Source: Ulvibacter litoralis
GTDB lineage: Bacteria; Bacteroidota; Bacteroidia; Flavobacteriales; Flavobacteriaceae
NCBI RefSeq assembly: GCF_900102055.1
Contig: NZ_FNBA01000002.1
Span: forward strand, 372,001-436,000
Length of the DNA: 64,000 bases
Reading direction: 5' to 3'
Shown: positions 1-8,518 of the stretch, piece by piece
Position numbering within the stretch: position 1 is the first letter of the stretch
Layout: each line of letters starts with the position of its first letter
Made by a program: the position numbers and the translations under genes
Notes under the pieces: model-generated
Seen by the model: only the letters and a program-made list of their open reading frames with translations
The model's database searches: none
Told to the model about the DNA's origin: nothing

Positions 1-467
1 CCATAACTTTGATAGCCTTTCAGTAAAAAATGATATATTTTTTCGGCTTGTTCAAACGATTCGTAACGTTCGTTATCTTGTGTATAAATTTCTTCCCAAG
101 GCGGAAGTAAAAAAATTATGTCATATTTATTTATAGAACAGGTTTCTGAAAAGTTTTCAGGATAATGGCTGTCGATAAAATCCATGTAGGCAGTTACATC
201 GGGCATTCCGCGATCGTAAAAAATAAACGGAAGCTCATTGTATTTTGAAGCATCTAGAAATTGCTGAAGCCTTCCTTCTAGTAGCTTTTGGCTAAAAAGG
301 ATGGGATTGGTTAAGAATAACTGATCAATACCTTGTTTCTGAGCTTCATGAATTACAGCTCTCGAAACTTCATGCATGCAGGTATGACCTTCGCTTTCTA
401 AATGGGAAATAAGGGTTGTTTTTCCAGAGCCGGGACCACCAGAAATAACAATTCTTTTTGTTTTCAA
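1..467 (-). CDS. AAA family ATPase/kinase, C-terminus cut by window edge
   Basis: P-loop protein read from the minus strand; the 155 visible residues begin with an N-terminal Walker A (GGPGSGKTTL, about residues 9-18), followed by a nucleoside-kinase-like region with FYDRGMPD (about residues 85-92). This arrangement is typical of the AAA_28 family of small ATPases, some of which are linked to NAD or nucleotide metabolism; the substrate cannot be told from the sequence. The start is TTG at 465-467: an in-frame TAA lies two codons upstream and the next in-frame ATG would fall beyond the Walker A, so TTG is nearly forced. The end lies outside the window. It is divergent from the DUF493 gene. Confidence 0.75.
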   Translation of the reverse strand, partial: MKTKRIVISGGPGSGKTTLISHLESEGHTCMHEVSRAVIHEAQKQGIDQLFLTNPILFSQKLLEGRLQQFLDASKYNELPFIFYDRGMPDVTAYMDFIDSHYPENFSETCSINKYDIIFLLPPWEEIYTQDNERYESFEQAEKIYHFLLKGYQSY

Positions 468-532
468 TCGTTAGGTTTTAATGAAATACTAAGTAGGGCA
501 AAGTTCGTAAATAAATATTGATACTGAAAGCG

Positions 533-540
533 TACCTTTG
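533..540 (+). promoter_or_regulatory. Flavobacterial -7 box (TACCTTTG)
   Basis: Perfect TAnnTTTG match 37 bases before the DUF493 start. I see no clear -33 TTG at the usual spacing, so only the -7 element is supported. Confidence 0.5.
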
Positions 541-577
541 TATTAAACAATATTGAATTAAAATAGTAGATTGTTTT

Positions 578-868
578 ATGAAAGATGACAAAAAAACAAC
601 AGAGTTTTACGATAGATTGCGAACCCAATTAGAAGGAGATACGGTTTGGCCTGCGCCTTATTTGTATAAATTTATTGTTCCTGCGAGTCTAGAGAAAATT
701 GCAGAAATTGAAGTTATTTTTGACGGTACTGATGCAGTAATTAACACTAGAGATTCGTCAAAAGGAACCTATACAAGTGTATCTATTAAGGTAACGATGG
801 ATTCGCCAGACGATGTTATAAAAAAATATCTTGAAGTTTCTAACGTAGAGGGCGTTATTTCTCTATAA
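578..868 (+). CDS. DUF493 family protein
   Basis: A 96-residue soluble protein whose central region (VPASLEKIAEIEVIF ... YTSVSIKVTMDSPDDVIKKYLEVSNVEGVISL) fits the DUF493/YbeD family of small ferredoxin-fold proteins. In other bacteria YbeD-like proteins have a proposed regulatory (ACT-like) fold; the function here is unknown. The length matches the family. It opens a same-strand run with DUF4290 and murA, 92 bases before the DUF4290 start, and has its own -7 box. Confidence 0.8.
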   Translation: MKDDKKTTEFYDRLRTQLEGDTVWPAPYLYKFIVPASLEKIAEIEVIFDGTDAVINTRDSSKGTYTSVSIKVTMDSPDDVIKKYLEVSNVEGVISL

Positions 869-960
869 ATTTAGTACTTTGCGTTCCAAATTCTTGCTCC
901 TCTTTGTAGTTAAAGAGACACGAGAGCAACTAAATACCCCCTTATTTTAAATTACAAATT

Positions 961-1626
961 TTGATAGATAATATAGAATACAATACAGAAAGGCCTAAGC
1001 TGATCATTCCTGAATATGGTAGACATATTCAAAAAATGGTAGATCAGGCGGTAGCAACAGAAGATAGAGAGAAGCGTAATAAATTGGCAAAAAGTATTAT
1101 TGCTGTCATGGGAAATCTGAATCCGCATTTGCGTGATATTCCAGATTTTCAACCGATGTTGTGGGATCAACTGTTTATTATATCTGATTTTAAATTAGAT
1201 GTAGACTCTCCGTATCCAATTCCGACACGAGAAGAATTATCAGAACGTCCTGAGCCCTTAGAGTATCCTCAAAATTTTCCTAGATACCGATTTTACGGAA
1301 ACAATATCAAACGTATGATAGATGTTGCTGTAAGCTGGGAAGAAGGTGATAAAAAAGAAGGATTGGTATTAACAATTGCCAATCACATGAAGAAGTGTTT
1401 CCTTAATTGGAATAAAGATACGGTAGAAGATGATGTCATTTTTAATCATTTATACGAGCTTTCTGATGGAAAGTTAAATCTTAAAAATAGCAATGAAGAT
1501 CTTTCAGATGCTTCAAACCTATTAAAAGTTAAAAAGCGTTATACTAGTAATTCAAACTCTTCAAATAAAAAGAATTACAAAAACAGCAACAATAACAACC
1601 GAAACTCTAATCGTAAGCGTTACTAA
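961..1626 (+). CDS. DUF4290 domain-containing protein
   Basis: 221 residues. The DUF4290 domain covers about residues 1-185 (IEYNTERPKLIIPEYGRHIQKMV at the start is split across the conserved N-terminus), and the tail from about 190 is a low-complexity Ser/Asn/Lys/Arg segment that is likely disordered and basic. The start is TTG: the conserved N-terminus begins right there and the next ATG is 25 codons inside the domain. The family is restricted to Bacteroidota and has no known function. Its position 18 bases before murA is a common arrangement and suggests co-transcription. The basic tail might bind nucleic acid or membrane (inference). Confidence 0.85.
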   Translation: MIDNIEYNTERPKLIIPEYGRHIQKMVDQAVATEDREKRNKLAKSIIAVMGNLNPHLRDIPDFQPMLWDQLFIISDFKLDVDSPYPIPTREELSERPEPLEYPQNFPRYRFYGNNIKRMIDVAVSWEEGDKKEGLVLTIANHMKKCFLNWNKDTVEDDVIFNHLYELSDGKLNLKNSNEDLSDASNLLKVKKRYTSNSNSSNKKNYKNSNNNNRNSNRKRY

Positions 1627-1644
1627 AACATTGTATCAGTATTT

Positions 1645-2958
1645 ATGGGAACTTTTCAAATAGAAGGTGGGCATAAACTAAAAGGAGAAATACGTCCACA
1701 AGGAGCTAAAAATGAAGCCCTACAAATTCTTTGTGCTGTATTATTAACACCAGATGAAGTTATCATTGAGAACATCCCTGATATTAGAGATGTAAACAAG
1801 TTAATTGGAATCTTAGGAAATCTAGGTGTAAAAATTCAAAAATTAGGAAAAGGAAAGTATGCGTTTATCGCAGACGATCTGAAACTAGAATACTTAGAGT
1901 CTGAGTTATTTAAAGAAGAAGGAAGTTCACTTCGTGGTTCTATCATGATTGTGGGGCCTTTGTTAGCTCGCTTCGGAAAAGGATACATTCCACGACCTGG
2001 AGGCGATAAAATTGGAAGAAGACGTTTGGATACGCATTTTGAAGGTTTTATCAAACTAGGAGCAACTTTTCGTTATAATAAAGAAGAACGTTTTTACGGC
2101 GTAGAAGCTCCTGAAGGATTAACGGGTGCGTACATGTTATTAGACCAAGCTTCTGTAACAGGAACTGCTAATATTGTGATGGCAGCTGTACTTGCAAAAG
2201 GAACAACTACGATCTATAATGCTGCGTGTGAACCTTATTTACAGCAGCTTTGTAATATGCTAAACTCGATGGGCGCAAACATTAAAGGTGTGGGCTCTAA
2301 TTTATTAGTAATTGAAGGTGTTGAATCTCTAGGAGGTTGTACACATCGTATTTTGCCAGATATGATTGAGATTGGTAGCTGGATTGGTCTTGCTGCTATG
2401 ACGCATAGTGAAATTACAATTAAAGATGTAAGTTGGGAAAATTTAGGGATCATTCCAGATACCTTTAGAAAGCTAGGAATTACCTTAGAGAAGCGAGGAG
2501 ATGACATATACATTCCTTCGCATAAAGAATACGAAATACAAGGATATATTGACGGCTCTATTTTAACTGTTGCAGATGCTCCTTGGCCTGGATTTACGCC
2601 AGATTTATTGAGCATTGTATTGGTGGTTTGTACGCAAGCAAAAGGAAGTGTGCTGATACATCAAAAAATGTTTGAAAGTCGTTTGTTTTTTGTGGATAAA
2701 TTGATTGATATGGGCGCAAAAATTATTTTATGCGATCCACACAGAGCTACAGTGATTGGACATAACTTCCAATCGAGCTTAAAAGCTACCACAATGGTTT
2801 CTCCAGATATTAGAGCAGGTATTTCATTACTGATTGCTGCTTTATCTGCGAAAGGAACAAGTACCATTCATAACATAGAGCAAATAGATCGTGGGTACGA
2901 AAATATAGATGAAAGATTACGTGCAATAGGAGCTAAAATTACAAGACTAGACTCATAA
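1645..2958 (+). CDS. murA: UDP-N-acetylglucosamine 1-carboxyvinyltransferase MurA
   Basis: First committed cytoplasmic step of peptidoglycan synthesis: transfer of enolpyruvate from PEP to UDP-GlcNAc. 437 residues, near the usual length of about 420-440. The N-terminal GAKNEAL motif (residues 20-26, with the conserved Lys-Asn pair) and the catalytic loop RPGGDKIGRRRLDTH (117-131) are clear. The loop residue that is Cys115 in E. coli is Asp121 here (codon 2005-2007), a natural variant known from fosfomycin-insensitive MurA enzymes. It follows DUF4290 closely and is ended by a strong hairpin terminator. Confidence 0.97.
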   Translation: MGTFQIEGGHKLKGEIRPQGAKNEALQILCAVLLTPDEVIIENIPDIRDVNKLIGILGNLGVKIQKLGKGKYAFIADDLKLEYLESELFKEEGSSLRGSIMIVGPLLARFGKGYIPRPGGDKIGRRRLDTHFEGFIKLGATFRYNKEERFYGVEAPEGLTGAYMLLDQASVTGTANIVMAAVLAKGTTTIYNAACEPYLQQLCNMLNSMGANIKGVGSNLLVIEGVESLGGCTHRILPDMIEIGSWIGLAAMTHSEITIKDVSWENLGIIPDTFRKLGITLEKRGDDIYIPSHKEYEIQGYIDGSILTVADAPWPGFTPDLLSIVLVVCTQAKGSVLIHQKMFESRLFFVDKLIDMGAKIILCDPHRATVIGHNFQSSLKATTMVSPDIRAGISLLIAALSAKGTSTIHNIEQIDRGYENIDERLRAIGAKITRLDS

Positions 2959-2983
2959 ACATACCGTATAAAAAATAAAAAAA

Positions 2984-3010
2984 GCCACCAATTTGGTGGC
3001 TTTTTTTATG
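2984..3010. terminator. Bidirectional hairpin terminator
   Basis: 7-bp perfect stem gccacca/tggtggc with loop att, flanked by A-run on the left and T7 on the right. It lies between convergent genes (murA and the minus-strand 191-residue protein) and can serve both. Confidence 0.85.
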
Positions 3011-3023
3011 CAGAAAAATGTAA

Positions 3024-3599
3024 TTATACACTTCTGTTTTTATTTATTTCGTCTTGAAGTTTTCTTCTTAATTGTTGCTCATTTGTCAATGTTTTTTGAC
3101 GGTGTGCTTCAAAATCAGCTTCTGTTTCTGCTAGTTTTAATTTGGCAGCTTTTGTTACTCCGTGACTGTTTTTGTATTTAATAAATAGAAATGCAAGTAT
3201 CACTAATAAGCCAATAATAATTGACCACAGTATAGTGTTGTAAGTTGATTTTTGTGTAATTACTCCAAAAAGCTCAATACCATCCTCTTTTTCTTTAGAA
3301 ATGACTAACTCTTTTTTAGTGGTACTTAAATTTTCAGTAAGTGTATTAATCTCACTTTTTTGCTTTTCAATTTCAGAATTAGCGGTTTCAATTTTAAGTT
3401 CTAATGCAGAAACAGAGTCAAGTACATTTTTTCGTAACGTATTAATCTCTGTTTTTTTAATTACTTTAAATTCTTGATAGCTATTAGATCCTTCAATTAC
3501 ATCTGTAAATTGGTCTTCAATAGTGTTTGTTTTTTCTTGAGCATAAAATACTGAAGAAAAGGTGAAAAAAAGTAATAGGGTAAAAACGTTGGTTTGCAT
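3024..3599 (-). CDS. Coiled-coil membrane protein, function unknown
   Basis: 191 residues. Signal peptide about 1-20 (ends FYAQ), a long charged coiled coil about 45-105, one membrane span about 122-140 (ILWSIIIGLLVILAFLF), and a cytoplasmic Lys/Arg/Glu-rich helix that ends in RRKLQDEINKNRSV. Close relatives are common in Flavobacteriaceae and are often labelled tRNA (guanine-N1)-methyltransferase; nothing in the sequence supports a methyltransferase (no SPOUT fold, no SAM site), so I regard that label as wrong. A periplasmic coiled coil linked to a cytoplasmic helix suggests a scaffold or sensor (inference). Confidence 0.7.
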   Translation of the reverse strand: MQTNVFTLLLFFTFSSVFYAQEKTNTIEDQFTDVIEGSNSYQEFKVIKKTEINTLRKNVLDSVSALELKIETANSEIEKQKSEINTLTENLSTTKKELVISKEKEDGIELFGVITQKSTYNTILWSIIIGLLVILAFLFIKYKNSHGVTKAAKLKLAETEADFEAHRQKTLTNEQQLRRKLQDEINKNRSV

Positions 3600-3703
3600 A
3601 ATTATCTCGTTAGGTCTGTTTTGCTAATTTAACACCGCAAGAGTAGAAAAATTGTGTGAAACAACCCAAAGATACGAAGTAATTAATTTTTTTTTAACAA
3701 GGT

Positions 3704-3925
3704 TTAATCCTTATTCCTACAGTAATTAAGTGCTCCTGATGGACATTTTTTTACCTGTGTCATAATTTTGTGAGTAGGAGCTCCATTCAAATCAATCCAC
3801 GGAATCACAGTTGTTCTAAATACATTTGAAAGGCCTTTGGCACATTTCTCAGCATTTATGCACTTTTTTGGTTCATAAGTAACGGTAATTTCACCATTGG
3901 TGAACATTGTAGCGGGGGTTTCCAT
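3704..3925 (-). CDS. YjdI-like 4Fe-4S mono-cluster protein
   Basis: 73 residues with four cysteines arranged CINAEKC near residues 22-28, then Cys61 in KKCPSGAL and Cys69. The pattern fits the divergent 4Fe-4S mono-cluster domain (Fer4_19, YjdI family) found alone or with a CDGSH iron-sulfur domain. It is probably a small electron-transfer or Fe-S storage protein in the cytoplasm. Downstream of photolyase on the same strand with about 107 bases between; whether they share a transcript is unclear. Confidence 0.75.
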   Translation of the reverse strand: METPATMFTNGEITVTYEPKKCINAEKCAKGLSNVFRTTVIPWIDLNGAPTHKIMTQVKKCPSGALNYCRNKD

Positions 3926-4032
3926 AAGTATACATTTTGGGGTTATGTATGAATATGTGTATCATATATCGGTTAAATATATAAAAAAATCCGATAAAAA
4001 GCGCAAAATGTTGATTTTAAAAGTGTTAAATG

Positions 4033-5334
4033 TTAATTTAATGCTTTCTTGTAAGAAGAAAGGCAACGCTCACGAGCTTCTTTATGGTCTACAATCGGTT
4101 GTGGATATGTTTCAGTTCCATATTCCTCCACCCACTTTTTTACATAAAGTCTATCTTTATCAAATTTGTCAAGTTGTGTGGTGGGATTAAAAATTCGAAA
4201 ATAGGGGGCAGCGTCTACACCACTTCCAGCAGCCCATTGCCAATTTCCTACATTACTAGCTTGTTCGTAATCTAGTAATTTTTCAGCAAAATAAGCTTCA
4301 CCCCAGCGCCAATCAATAAGTAAGTGCTTGCATAAAAAACTAGCGACAACCATTCTCACACGGTTGTGCATGGTACCTGTTTGTGCTAGTTGTCGCATTC
4401 CAGCATCTACTAATGGATATCCTGTTGTTCCTGCTTTCCAGTGATTAAACTCTGTTTCATTATTTCTCCAATTAATATAATCGTAGGCAGGTTTAAAGGC
4501 ATCGGTTACTGTTTTGGGAAAATGCCAAAGTATTTGAATAAAAAACTCTCTCCATATTAATTCGTTTAAGAATACTTCTTCTGTTTCTGAAGCAGCTTTT
4601 AAAACAATATTGCGAATACTCACAGTACCAAATCGCAAATGCGGACCTAGATTTGAAGTGTTGTGTAATGGATAATCTCTAGTCTCTTTATAATGTTGTA
4701 TTAAGTCTGAAGAACAATCGTAATCAGCCACTTTTATAGTAGATTCTTCTAAACCTAGCTGTTTTAAGGTGATGGTTGGAGTTTTCTTTAGCTGTAAAAA
4801 ATTGGAAGGAAGATCTGTTAGGGTGTGTGGTTTCAATGTTTTTAATTCTGAAAACTTTTTCTTCCAAAGTTTCATGTAAGGTGTGTAAACAATATACGGA
4901 CTCTTGTCTGCTTTTACAACTTCATCTTTTTCAAAAATAACGTGATCCTTATAGGTTTTATAAGTGATTTTCATTTTAATTAAAAATGATTTTATAAGAG
5001 TATCACGTTCTATCGCATACTGTTCATAATCATGATTGAAAAACACATTTTCTACCGTATATTCTGTAATTATTCTTTTAAATACATCAATAGGGTTTCC
5101 GTAGAAAATAGAAAGAGAACTACCAAATTCTTGTAAAGATTTCTGTAATTTTTGAAGGGTTTGATAAATAAAGGTAATTCGAGCATCATCTTTGGGAAGC
5201 TCATTGAGTATGTTTGAATCAAAAATAAATATTGGAAGAACTGGGGCTTCCTTCTGAAGTGCCTCGAAAAGACCTACATTGTCTTCTAATCGTAAATCTC
5301 TCCTAAACCAAAATACTGTAACTTGCTGTTTCAC
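4033..5334 (-). CDS. phrB: Deoxyribodipyrimidine photolyase / cryptochrome family
   Basis: Light-driven repair of pyrimidine dimers. 433 residues, usual for class I photolyases. The N-terminal antenna-binding Rossmann domain starts FWFRRDLRLEDN (residues 9-20). The C-terminal FAD domain contains NELIWREFF, GYPLVDAGMRQL, MHNRVRMVVASFL and WQWAAGSGVDAAPYFRIFNP, the conserved FAD and substrate-site signatures. The start is GTG at 5332-5334. A perfect minus-strand -7 box lies only four bases upstream, so the mRNA is probably leaderless. A bona fide CPD photolyase is likeliest; a cryptochrome cannot be fully excluded. Confidence 0.93.
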   Translation of the reverse strand: MKQQVTVFWFRRDLRLEDNVGLFEALQKEAPVLPIFIFDSNILNELPKDDARITFIYQTLQKLQKSLQEFGSSLSIFYGNPIDVFKRIITEYTVENVFFNHDYEQYAIERDTLIKSFLIKMKITYKTYKDHVIFEKDEVVKADKSPYIVYTPYMKLWKKKFSELKTLKPHTLTDLPSNFLQLKKTPTITLKQLGLEESTIKVADYDCSSDLIQHYKETRDYPLHNTSNLGPHLRFGTVSIRNIVLKAASETEEVFLNELIWREFFIQILWHFPKTVTDAFKPAYDYINWRNNETEFNHWKAGTTGYPLVDAGMRQLAQTGTMHNRVRMVVASFLCKHLLIDWRWGEAYFAEKLLDYEQASNVGNWQWAAGSGVDAAPYFRIFNPTTQLDKFDKDRLYVKKWVEEYGTETYPQPIVDHKEARERCLSSYKKALN

Positions 5335-5338
5335 AAAG

Positions 5339-5346
5339 CAAAGATA
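5339..5346 (-). promoter_or_regulatory. -7 box (TATCTTTG) of photolyase
   Basis: Perfect TAnnTTTG on the minus strand; it ends four bases before the GTG start codon, so transcription should begin at or very near the start codon. Confidence 0.6.
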
Positions 5347-5573
5347 GTTTTTGTTTCACGAAATACCTGTAATATTAAACATAAAAAATAGTTAACATTT
5401 TTAATTTTATTGTTTTACAGGTTTTAACGGCAAAAAAGACTTAATAGCTTTAGGGATTTGGTGCTTCAATCTGCAAACAGACTATGGTTATTAGCCGTCT
5501 ATTTTAAGGTTTTGTTAACTATTAAAAAACAATGGTGTCGTAACTTCGCTATAACTTATAAAAACTATTAAAT

Positions 5574-6434
5574 ATGAAAAAAATACTTCTTTTCGCTTTT
5601 GTAATGTCTTTGGGTATTACAGCACAAGCACAAATTGAAACTCCAGCTCCAAGCCCATTTCAAAAAATTGAGCAAAAAGTTGGTTTAACTGATGTAACTC
5701 TAGAATATTCTCGTCCAGCAATGCGTGGAAGAACAATTTTCGGAGATCTTGTTCCTTTTGGTGAAATTTGGCGTACAGGAGCAAATGCAAATACTAAAAT
5801 TACATTTAGTGATGATGTAGTAATAGGAGGTAAGACTCTAAAAGCAGGTAGTTATGCGATTTACACAAGACCTGCATTATCAAATTGGGATGTTATCTTT
5901 TACAGCGATGCAAATAACTCTGGAACTCCAAAAAAATGGGATGAAAGCAAAGTAGCAGCAACTGTTTCTGCTCAAGTGTATCCAATGCCAATGGATATTC
6001 AATCATTCACAATGTCTTTCGACGACTTAACAAATGATTCTGCTGTACTTGGAATCCTTTGGGAAAAAACATACGTTGGTGTACCTATTAAATTTGGTAC
6101 TGATGAAGCTGTATCTGCTTCTATTGATAACGTAATGAACGGACCTGGAGCAAGAGATTACTATGCTGCTGCAGTTTACTATTTAGAATCAGGAAAAGAC
6201 ATCAATAAAGCTAAAACTTGGATTGATAAAGCTATTAACATGAGCGATAGTCCTGCATTCTGGCAATACAGACAACAATCTTTAATATATGCAAAAGCAG
6301 GAGATAAAAAAGGAGCTATTGAAGCTGCTAAAAAATCATTGAAACTTGCTAAAGAAGCTGGAAACAACGATTATGTTACTATGAATACTAAGTCTATTAA
6401 TGTGTGGGAAGGTAGACCTTCTATTGACAAATAG
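5574..6434 (+). CDS. Secreted DUF2911 domain protein
   Basis: 286 residues. Signal peptide 1-19 (ends AQAQ). DUF2911 about residues 23-165 (SPFQKIEQKVGLTDVTLEYS, GRTIFGDLVPFGEIWRTGAN), a beta-rich module typical of Bacteroidota. The C-terminal 100 residues are helical with a TPR-like pattern (DYYAAAVYYLESGKDINKAKTWIDKAI). Function unknown; likely periplasmic. Single-gene unit, bounded downstream by a strong terminator. Confidence 0.85.
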   Translation: MKKILLFAFVMSLGITAQAQIETPAPSPFQKIEQKVGLTDVTLEYSRPAMRGRTIFGDLVPFGEIWRTGANANTKITFSDDVVIGGKTLKAGSYAIYTRPALSNWDVIFYSDANNSGTPKKWDESKVAATVSAQVYPMPMDIQSFTMSFDDLTNDSAVLGILWEKTYVGVPIKFGTDEAVSASIDNVMNGPGARDYYAAAVYYLESGKDINKAKTWIDKAINMSDSPAFWQYRQQSLIYAKAGDKKGAIEAAKKSLKLAKEAGNNDYVTMNTKSINVWEGRPSIDK

Positions 6435-6458
6435 ACTTATTTATACCATCAGAAAAAA

Positions 6459-6488
6459 GCCTCTTACATTTGTAAGAGGCTTTTTTTA
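6459..6488 (+). terminator. Rho-independent terminator after DUF2911 gene
   Basis: 10-bp perfect stem gcctcttaca/tgtaagaggc with a two-base apparent loop, flanked by A6 and T8. It is symmetrical, so it could also stop minus-strand transcripts; the symporter gene ends at 6673. Confidence 0.9.
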
Positions 6489-6672
6489 TGCTTTAATTTT
6501 GAGGACCCTTTTTGTGAGGATTGTTTGTAATAGTAGTGCTATTATAAGGCTGCTTTAGTACTATTTTAAGTGTACTCAATGAATGTGGATAAAGTAGTTA
6601 CGTTCTTTGCAAAAGCGCATCAGTCTACTCTCAAATTTAATATCAAAGATTTTTATGTTCTTCTTTTAATTG

Positions 6673-8358
6673 TTAAGCGCGTACTTTCTTTTTCGGAATT
6701 GCTACTTGTAACAATATAGCGATGGTAATAACTATGAAACATCCTACCACATTCAACCATAAATACGGCATTAAGTCAATCCACCAGATATAAATAACAA
6801 TGGCTTGTGTAATTAATGCGGCTATAAATACAGCTTGACCTTTAATAAATTTAAAGAAGAACGCCAGTAAGAAAATACCTAATACGTTTCCGTAGAAAAT
6901 GGAACCAATAATATTTACTAACTGAATTAAATTATCAAACAAGTCGGCAACACACGCTACACCGATTGCAATTACTCCCCATAATAGTGTAAACCATTTG
7001 GAAGCGTGCACATAATGTTTATCATCTTTATTGGCAACATTACGCTTGTATAAGTCGATAGCGGTTGTAGAACCTAAAGCATTCAATTCGGAAGCAGTTG
7101 ATGACATGGCAGCGCTTAATATTACCGCCAAGAGCAAGCCTATTAATCCGCGAGGAAGGTTGTGTAGTATAAAATGGATAAACACATAATCCTTATCGTT
7201 GATTTGTGCATTCGGATTCGCTTTTTTGATGACAACTTTGGCTTCTTCTCGTAAGGCGGTTTCCGAATTGTTTAATGTTGAAATTTCTACTAATAAAGCG
7301 TCTTTTTCAGCCGAAGCATGCGCACGAGCATAGGTAATTTGCTTTTTCTTAAGTTGCTGTTCAATACTCGCTTTTTGATCTTCTAACGCTTGGTATTCTG
7401 AAGCATATTCCGAAGCCATTACTGCTTTTACAACGGAAGGATTAAAGTTTAAAGGAGAACTATTAAATTGATAAAAAACAAAAACCATCACTCCGACCAA
7501 TAAGATGAAAAACTGCATCGGTACTTTCAGCAAGCCGTTAAAAATTAAGCCCATCTGACTTTCCTTTACCGATTTTCCTGAAAGGTACCGTTGCACCTGA
7601 CTTTGATCTGTACCGAAGTAGGAGAGGGCTAGAAAGCTTCCTCCAATAATTCCACTCCAAAAGGTGTATCGATTTTCAAAATCGAACGAAAAGTCTAGAA
7701 TGTCCATTTTCCCGTTGGCTCCTGCAATGTCTAAGGCTTTATCGAATGTAATGTCGAGAGGAAGGTAATTCAGAATAATTAAGAAAGCCATAAACATTCC
7801 CGCGAAAATGACGCCCATTTGTTGTTTCTGAGTCACACTTACGGCCTTGGTTCCTCCACTTACTGTATAGATAATCACCAAGACTCCAATAATAATGTTT
7901 AAGTACACAAGGTTCCATCCCAATACTGCCGATAAGATAATAGAAGGTGCAAAAATGGTGATTCCTGCCGCCAACCCACGTTGAATTAAAAATAAAATAG
8001 CGGTTAGAGTTCTGGTTTTTAAATCGAAACGCGTTTCGAGGTATTCGTAGGCGGTAAATACATTAAGACGATGGTAAATAGGAATAAATACCAAACAAAT
8101 AACCACCATAGCAATTGGCAATCCAAAATAGAATTGCACAAAACCCATTCCGCTATGAAACGCCTGTCCTGGAGTTGATAAAAAAGTAATAGCACTTGCT
8201 TGAGTAGCCATTACACTTAGTCCGATAGTCCACCAACGAGATTCGTTTCCGCCTTTTAAATAGTCGGTAACGTTTTTGCTGCCTCGCGACTTATACGTAC
8301 CATATAAAACAATAAAAAGTAACGTTCCTATAAGGATAATCCAATCTATCTGCCCCAT
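6673..8358 (-). CDS. Sodium:solute symporter (SSS family)
   Basis: 561 residues with about 13 membrane spans, LeuT-fold SSS family; imports a solute with Na+. Signature segments: residues 44-66 (TIGLSVMATQASAITFLSTP), the GGxxAVxxTQ region at 168-177, and SYFGTDQSQVQRYLSGKS (246-263). A charged helical insertion at about residues 318-385 is longer than in most SSS carriers. It is the last gene of an operon with a PIG-L deacetylase and a 42-residue membrane protein whose stop codon is one base before this start. The solute is unknown; the PIG-L neighbour suggests an N-acetylated sugar or glycoside. Confidence 0.9.
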   Translation of the reverse strand: MGQIDWIILIGTLLFIVLYGTYKSRGSKNVTDYLKGGNESRWWTIGLSVMATQASAITFLSTPGQAFHSGMGFVQFYFGLPIAMVVICLVFIPIYHRLNVFTAYEYLETRFDLKTRTLTAILFLIQRGLAAGITIFAPSIILSAVLGWNLVYLNIIIGVLVIIYTVSGGTKAVSVTQKQQMGVIFAGMFMAFLIILNYLPLDITFDKALDIAGANGKMDILDFSFDFENRYTFWSGIIGGSFLALSYFGTDQSQVQRYLSGKSVKESQMGLIFNGLLKVPMQFFILLVGVMVFVFYQFNSSPLNFNPSVVKAVMASEYASEYQALEDQKASIEQQLKKKQITYARAHASAEKDALLVEISTLNNSETALREEAKVVIKKANPNAQINDKDYVFIHFILHNLPRGLIGLLLAVILSAAMSSTASELNALGSTTAIDLYKRNVANKDDKHYVHASKWFTLLWGVIAIGVACVADLFDNLIQLVNIIGSIFYGNVLGIFLLAFFFKFIKGQAVFIAALITQAIVIYIWWIDLMPYLWLNVVGCFIVITIAILLQVAIPKKKVRA

Positions 8359-8359
8359 A

Positions 8360-8488
8360 TTAAGCGTAACTTTTCATTAACAGATAAAACAAAAAGATAT
8401 AGCCTGCATTAAACAGTAAAACAAGGGTGTATTTCATTTTCCAGACAAATTTGTCTTTCACTTCTTCTACAACAGAATCATTTTCCAT
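8360..8488 (-). CDS. 42-residue single-span membrane protein
   Basis: Short frame from ATG at 8486-8488 to TAA at 8360-8362. A charged cytoplasmic N-terminus (MENDSVVEEVKDKFVWKMKY) is followed by one hydrophobic span (TLVLLFNAGYIFLFYLLM) and ends KSYA. The TAA is one base away from the ATG of the symporter, so translation is probably coupled. I infer a small accessory subunit of the symporter, as known for other SSS carriers that have a mini-protein partner; I do not recognise a named family. Confidence 0.65.
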   Translation of the reverse strand: MENDSVVEEVKDKFVWKMKYTLVLLFNAGYIFLFYLLMKSYA

Positions 8489-8518
8489 AAGGGTACCAGA
8501 CGGCAGATTTTAACGTGA

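Noticed and set aside
2235-2615. Open frame of 126 codons antisense to murA
   Set aside because: No promoter, no family resemblance and exact opposition to a conserved gene; it is a shadow of murA.
3024-3599. tRNA (guanine-N1)-methyltransferase name for the coiled-coil protein
   Set aside because: It has a signal peptide, coiled coil and membrane span and lacks any methyltransferase motif.
3836-3856. TTTGGCACATTT near the mono-cluster protein
   Set aside because: No TTGC/GC at the required distance; coding sequence.
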